From Candidatus Competibacteraceae bacterium (lineage in GTDB: Bacteria > Pseudomonadota > Gammaproteobacteria > Competibacterales > Competibacteraceae): DNA of 19,079 bases. Shown here in pieces: positions 16,182 to 19,079 of the stretch. The notes under the pieces are model-generated. The model saw nothing but the letters and a program-made list of their open reading frames with translations, made no database searches and was not told the origin of the DNA. Position 1 is the first letter of the stretch, and the number at the start of each line of letters is the position of its first letter. The DNA lies in contig JAGRHK010000003.1 in NCBI GenBank assembly GCA_020444985.1, positions 1 through 19,079 of the forward strand, in the 5' to 3' direction. Made by a program: the position numbers and the translations under genes.

Positions 16182-16550
16182 ATGATTGTCACCCAACCTC
16201 TCACGTTCATCACGGCGTTTGCTGAACAATTAAATCGGGGGATTCAGGAAGACGCATTGAGCCACACACGATCGGTTATCCAGCGTTACTGGTTAAGCCT
16301 TTGCCTCACGAGGACTCTGCTCGCCAATCAAGTGTGTTGGACGGGATTCGAACGTGTCGGCTTAGGTGGATATAAACAAACCGCATTATCCTGGGTATTC
16401 TGACAGAGCAAGGTGTGATAGCCGCTGTTGTTTCATGTGAGCATCTTGCTGATTTTGAATAAGTATGGAATCATAGAGGGCGTGTTCGTCGGCGATGATG
16501 ACGGTCGTCAGCGCGCTAAAGTGACAACCAAGTTTACAACAAAGATTTTG
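16182..16550 (+). pseudogene. Decayed N-terminal fragment of a DDE-type transposase
   Basis: Two open stretches, 16182-16400 and 16428 onward, lie in the same frame and are split by TGA (16401), TGA (16416) and TAG (16419). Read together they give a plausible transposase N-terminus: VCWTGFERVGLGGYKQTALSWVF, then LFHVSILLILNKYGIIEGVF and VGDDDGRQRAKVTTK, where the DD looks like the first catalytic aspartate region of IS4-like enzymes. The middle and C-terminal parts are absent. No terminal inverted repeats or target duplication could be found. It is the only likely coding remnant on the plus strand. The family is judged from pattern memory, so the assignment is moderate. Confidence 0.45.
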
Positions 16551-16565
16551 AATATGAATGAACGA

Positions 16566-16621
16566 CCCCGCAGCAAGCTGCGGGGTATCAAAAGCGAGAT
16601 GGTACGCAGCAAGCTGCGGGG
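16566..16621. repeat. Pair of REP-like short palindromic repeats
   Basis: A 20-bp palindrome at 16566-16585 (CCCCGCAGC, AA, GCTGCGGGG) is followed by a 17-bp partial copy at 16605-16621 (CGCAGCAAGCTGCGGGG). The two are offset by exactly 36 bp. Each can form a hairpin with a CAAG loop. They resemble dispersed REP-like elements and lie next to the decayed transposase fragment. Confidence 0.7.
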
Positions 16622-16854
16622 AATTAGACCCGTAAAAGAATTAAAATTTTATCATATCAACTCAATGAGAAGAGAATGAGAAAAGCCGGTTTACAGACCG
16701 AAAAAAAACGGCACTGTAAAATTTTCTGACAGTCGATCCCCAAAAATCCGGAATGACATGCTGCTCACTCCACACTAACGCATAATGCGAGGCCCTCCCG
16801 GATAACGCTGCGCTTCGTCCAGGCCACAAGAAAATGGGGACCGGCAGAAACGAT

Positions 16855-16876
16855 TCACCCCCCAAGCGGGGGGTGA
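16855..16876 (-). terminator. Strong GC hairpin downstream of ccoP
   Basis: A perfect 9-bp stem (TCACCCCCC pairing with GGGGGGTGA) encloses a four-base AAGC loop, ending 30 bases after the ccoP stop. It is placed like a terminator for ccoNOQP. No clear T-run follows on the minus strand, so it might instead protect the mRNA 3' end. Confidence 0.55.
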
Positions 16877-16906
16877 GCATGAATGGACGAATCAGCGCTT
16901 GGAGAC

Positions 16907-17863
16907 TTACTGAGCGCCACCCAGTTGGCGAACGTAAACAGCCAGCAACTTGATATCGGTCGGTGACAAACGATCCTTCCAAGCCGGCATGGTCCGGGTA
17001 TTATGCACGCCCTTGGCAACAAAGTTCTTGATCACGGCTTTCTTGTCTTCAAGCGTTTTCTGGGCTGGGACGTTGGCAATCGTCCAGATCTTGTCCGTCA
17101 GATTGGCCGAACCCAACGCAGAGAGGCCTTTGGCGTCGGCCCCGTGGCAGTAGTAGCATCCACCGACCTGCCCTTGGAAAATCGCCTTGCCCCGTTCAGC
17201 CGCCTCGCTTTGCAGCGCTTCATCCGACAGCGTCAGCACATACTCGGCCACATCATCCAGTTGCTCCGGTTTGAGCACTTGGCCGAAAGCCGGCATGAAA
17301 CCATTACGACCCTGCATTAGCGTCTCATGAATCTTGTCGATGCCACTGCCCCACAGCCAATCGTCATCGGTCAGATTCGGATACAGGCCCACCACGCCCT
17401 GACCGCCGCCACCATGACAGGCTGCACAATTATCGCCAAACAGGCCCTTGCCGACCGAGCGCACGAATTCCATCATCTTCGGATCCTTGACGATTTGCTC
17501 ATAATCTGCGGCCTCTACCTTGGCCAGCATCTGCTTGCGCTGCGGATCATTCGCGGCATTCCCCAGTTCCTCCAGTAACAGGGCGCGGGTATTCCAGCGA
17601 ACTTCCTTCTCCTGCTCCTTGCCAGTCGCCTTGTCCACGGTCGTATAGGCAACCGTGCCAAAGCCCTTGATCCAGGTATCCCCGACCGGCCACGAGGGGT
17701 AGATGAACCAATAGAAAATCGAGAACACCACAGTTCCGTAGAAAGACCACAGCCACCAGCGTGGCAGTGGATTGTTGTATTCCTGAAGATCGCCATCCCA
17801 AGCATGGCCGGTGGTTTGCACCGCGCCTGAGGAGGGTTGGGAGGTATTCGTATTATCAGTCAT
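16907..17863 (-). CDS. ccoP: cbb3-type cytochrome c oxidase subunit III (diheme)
   Basis: The predicted protein has 318 aa. An N-terminal segment (NNPLPRWWLWSFYGTVVFSIFYWFIYP in outline, about 30-56) has the family PRWW motif and one membrane helix. Two cytochrome c domains follow: NCAACHG (Cys 146, 149, His 150) with FMPAF (Met 190), and GCYYCHG (Cys 236, 239, His 240) with TMPAW (Met 292). It accepts electrons from soluble cytochromes or the bc1 complex and passes them through CcoO to the CcoN active site; the heme domains face the periplasm. Its ATG overlaps the ccoQ stop by ATGA (17860-17863). It is the last gene of the oxidase operon. Confidence 0.97.
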   Translation of the reverse strand: MTDNTNTSQPSSGAVQTTGHAWDGDLQEYNNPLPRWWLWSFYGTVVFSIFYWFIYPSWPVGDTWIKGFGTVAYTTVDKATGKEQEKEVRWNTRALLLEELGNAANDPQRKQMLAKVEAADYEQIVKDPKMMEFVRSVGKGLFGDNCAACHGGGGQGVVGLYPNLTDDDWLWGSGIDKIHETLMQGRNGFMPAFGQVLKPEQLDDVAEYVLTLSDEALQSEAAERGKAIFQGQVGGCYYCHGADAKGLSALGSANLTDKIWTIANVPAQKTLEDKKAVIKNFVAKGVHNTRTMPAWKDRLSPTDIKLLAVYVRQLGGAQ

Positions 17864-18126
17864 TGTCCGTCACCATTGCGGGATTGGGTTTCAATCCGCG
17901 CCCGTTGGTCATCGCGGGCGAAACCATGAAGCTCGGATGGCTGGGATTCATCCTCATCAAACGGTATGTACTTGTAGGATTCCAGCCGCCGAGCGCGCTG
18001 TTTGCCGGTGAATACATAAAGCAGGATGCCGCAAAACGCGATGAAAAAAATTACCAGCGCCAGCGGCTTGGAATTTTCCATGTGGGCGAACCACATCAGC
18101 CAGTCAAACATGAGGCCAGGCTCCAC
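17860..18126 (-). CDS. ccoQ: cbb3-type cytochrome oxidase small subunit CcoQ (FixQ)
   Basis: The predicted protein has 88 aa with one membrane helix (about residues 20-40: PLALVIFFIAFCGILLYVFT), followed by the basic-then-acidic family signature RRLESYKYIPFDEDE. CcoQ is a non-heme subunit that stabilises the cbb3 complex. The start is a GTG at 18124-18126, chosen because a perfect AGGAGG lies eight bases upstream; the ATG 15 bases further in would be too far from it. The C-terminal tail after about residue 60 is longer than in many CcoQ proteins and appears disordered and charged. It sits 45 bp after ccoO. Confidence 0.92.
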   Translation of the reverse strand: MEPGLMFDWLMWFAHMENSKPLALVIFFIAFCGILLYVFTGKQRARRLESYKYIPFDEDESQPSELHGFARDDQRARIETQSRNGDGQ

Positions 18127-18171
18127 GCCGTCCCCCTCCTCTATGAAGGAAGAGGGACAGGCTCAGATTAT

Positions 18172-18906
18172 TTAGCGGAATTCGACAAAATAGCCTTCGT
18201 CGTACTGGGTGAAGTCCACCATTGTGCCGAGTACCTGCAAGTACGCGATCAGCGCCTCCATTTCGGTGATCCGGTCGGGAAGACCGTCGAAATTCTTTTC
18301 GCGCGCCTGTTGAAGCAAACTGTCCTGAGCCTTGCTGATATCCAGTTGATCGGCGATCGCTTGGCCGTATTTCTGGACATTGGCGTCGTACTCCGCCTGG
18401 GTCACAGAATAAGGTACGCCGGTTATCCGCAAGGCGCGCATCCGGCTACCCACATCCTTGTAATCCAGATCGTTGTCCAGCAACCACGGATAGTTGGGCA
18501 TGATGGATTGCGGCACGACCGAGCGCGGCGCTTTCAGATGCTGGACATGCCATTGGTCGGAGTACTTGCCACCCAGTCGCGCCAGATCGGGACCAGTGCG
18601 CTTGGACCCCCACTGGAAGGGATGGTCATACTGCGATTCCGCCGCCAGCGAGTAGTGTCCATAGCGCAACCATTCATCGCGGAACGGACGAATCTGCTGA
18701 GAATGGCACAAGTAGCAACCTTCGCGGACGTAGATGTCGCGACCGCGAATTTCCAATGGCGTGTAGGGACGCACCCCATCGACTTTTTCAAGCGTTTCGT
18801 TGATGTAAAACAGTGGAACGATTTCCACCAGTCCCCCAATGCTGATGACCAGGAGAATCAGCACCAACATCAACGCTGAGTTGGTTTCAATATGTTCATG
18901 TCGCAT
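18172..18906 (-). CDS. ccoO: cbb3-type cytochrome c oxidase subunit II (monoheme)
   Basis: The predicted protein has 244 aa. A membrane anchor spans about residues 11-33 (ALMLVLILLVISIGGLVEIV). The heme c site is GCYLCHSQQIRPFRDE (Cys 64, Cys 67, His 68) with Met 137 in SIMPNYPWL as the probable axial ligand. RTGPDLARLGGKYSDQWH and the RMRALRITGVPYS region match CcoO/FixO closely. It relays electrons from CcoP to the heme-copper centre of CcoN at low oxygen. GGAG lies nine bases before the ATG, which is 20 bp after the ccoN stop. Confidence 0.97.
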   Translation of the reverse strand: MRHEHIETNSALMLVLILLVISIGGLVEIVPLFYINETLEKVDGVRPYTPLEIRGRDIYVREGCYLCHSQQIRPFRDEWLRYGHYSLAAESQYDHPFQWGSKRTGPDLARLGGKYSDQWHVQHLKAPRSVVPQSIMPNYPWLLDNDLDYKDVGSRMRALRITGVPYSVTQAEYDANVQKYGQAIADQLDISKAQDSLLQQAREKNFDGLPDRITEMEALIAYLQVLGTMVDFTQYDEGYFVEFR

Positions 18907-18926
18907 GGTTTTGCTCTCCAGCGCTC

Positions 18927-19079
18927 TCAGGCTTTGGCCAGTTTGGCCGCCAGCTTGGCCTCAAGCGCTGCCTGCTCGCGCCGCCCCGCTTGTACGGTCA
19001 TATAGATGTTGTACACCATGACCAACACCCCTGCGACAAAGAACGCGCCGCCCAATGCCCGCCAAACGTAAGGCGTATG
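18927..19079 (-). CDS. ccoN: cbb3-type cytochrome c oxidase subunit I, C-terminal end only
   Basis: Fifty codons plus TGA (18927-18929) run in from the right edge, so the start lies outside the window. The visible part holds the last membrane helix (WRALGGAFFVAGVLVMVYNI) and a charged tail (REQAALEAKLAAKLAKA), as in CcoN proteins. Identity rests on this tail and on the position directly before ccoO. CcoN is the catalytic heme-copper subunit that reduces oxygen and pumps protons. Confidence 0.9.
   Translation of the reverse strand, partial: HTPYVWRALGGAFFVAGVLVMVYNIYMTVQAGRREQAALEAKLAAKLAKA

Larger units (their letters stand above)
16551..16906. other. Gene-free stretch between transposase remnant and ccoP end
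   Basis: Apart from the palindromic pair and the hairpin listed separately, this stretch holds no supported gene. A weak imperfect hairpin (CGGT/ACCG, about 16687-16700) beside a run of eight A bases may be a second weak transcription stop, but its stem is only four base pairs. Confidence 0.4.

Noticed and set aside
16335..16365. tRNA-like T-arm (GGGATTCGAAC on the plus strand)
   Set aside because: The T-stem does not pair, no acceptor or anticodon arms fit around it, and it lies within the transposase remnant frame.
16428..16679. Stand-alone 83-codon gene on the plus strand
   Set aside because: Its end is translation of the palindromic repeats (repeated SKLRGI), its start is a TTG just after in-frame stops, and its first part fits better as the continuation of the decayed transposase.
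17761..18879. Long plus-strand open frame (372 codons) opposite ccoP, ccoQ and ccoO
   Set aside because: It spans three real minus-strand genes and their junctions and shows no protein family pattern.

Overview
The window reads as a piece of a proteobacterial chromosome, most likely gammaproteobacterial. The evidence is the ccoNOQP layout of a cbb3 oxidase, a Yersinia/Salmonella-type CDP-3,6-dideoxyhexose gene set, and scattered short palindromic repeats; no species can be named. Every convincing gene lies on the minus strand, so transcription runs from high to low coordinates.

Right end (16907-19079): the tail of ccoN, then ccoO, ccoQ and ccoP. These encode the membrane and cytochrome c subunits of a high-affinity cbb3 terminal oxidase. 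A strong hairpin follows ccoP. The next 1.1 kb (15771-16906) holds no intact gene. It contains what looks like a decayed transposase fragment on the plus strand and two copies of a short palindrome 36 bp apart.

Middle (about 9.4-15.8 kb): a tightly packed surface-polysaccharide operon. It starts with glucose-1-phosphate cytidylyltransferase (rfbF/ddhA), CDP-glucose 4,6-dehydratase (rfbG/ddhB) and the iron-sulfur, PMP-dependent 3-dehydrase (rfbH/ddhC). A cupin-type sugar epimerase and an SDR reductase follow, and then an FkbM methyltransferase. The set fits a CDP-3,6-dideoxyhexose, with CDP-ascarylose a good candidate. A small antitoxin-like gene sits between rfbG and rfbH. The rfbH reading frame carries an N-terminal PemK/MazF-like toxin domain in frame with the enzyme. 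This toxin-enzyme fusion, with its antitoxin embedded in a sugar operon, is the most unusual thing in the window.

Left-middle (about 2.65-9.4 kb): three consecutive, clearly paralogous radical SAM/SPASM proteins, a Gmm-like Nudix hydrolase, a cobalamin-binding radical SAM protein with TPRs, and a GT4 glycosyltransferase. No peptide substrate gene is visible, so they may modify a sugar, glycan or lipid made by the same operon.

Left end (1-2448): a very large multidomain GT2 glycosyltransferase, cut by the window edge and much richer in A+T than the rest. A possible 50-residue ORF overlaps its start. Most gene junctions from rfbF down to the Nudix gene overlap or nearly touch, which points to one translationally coupled operon.
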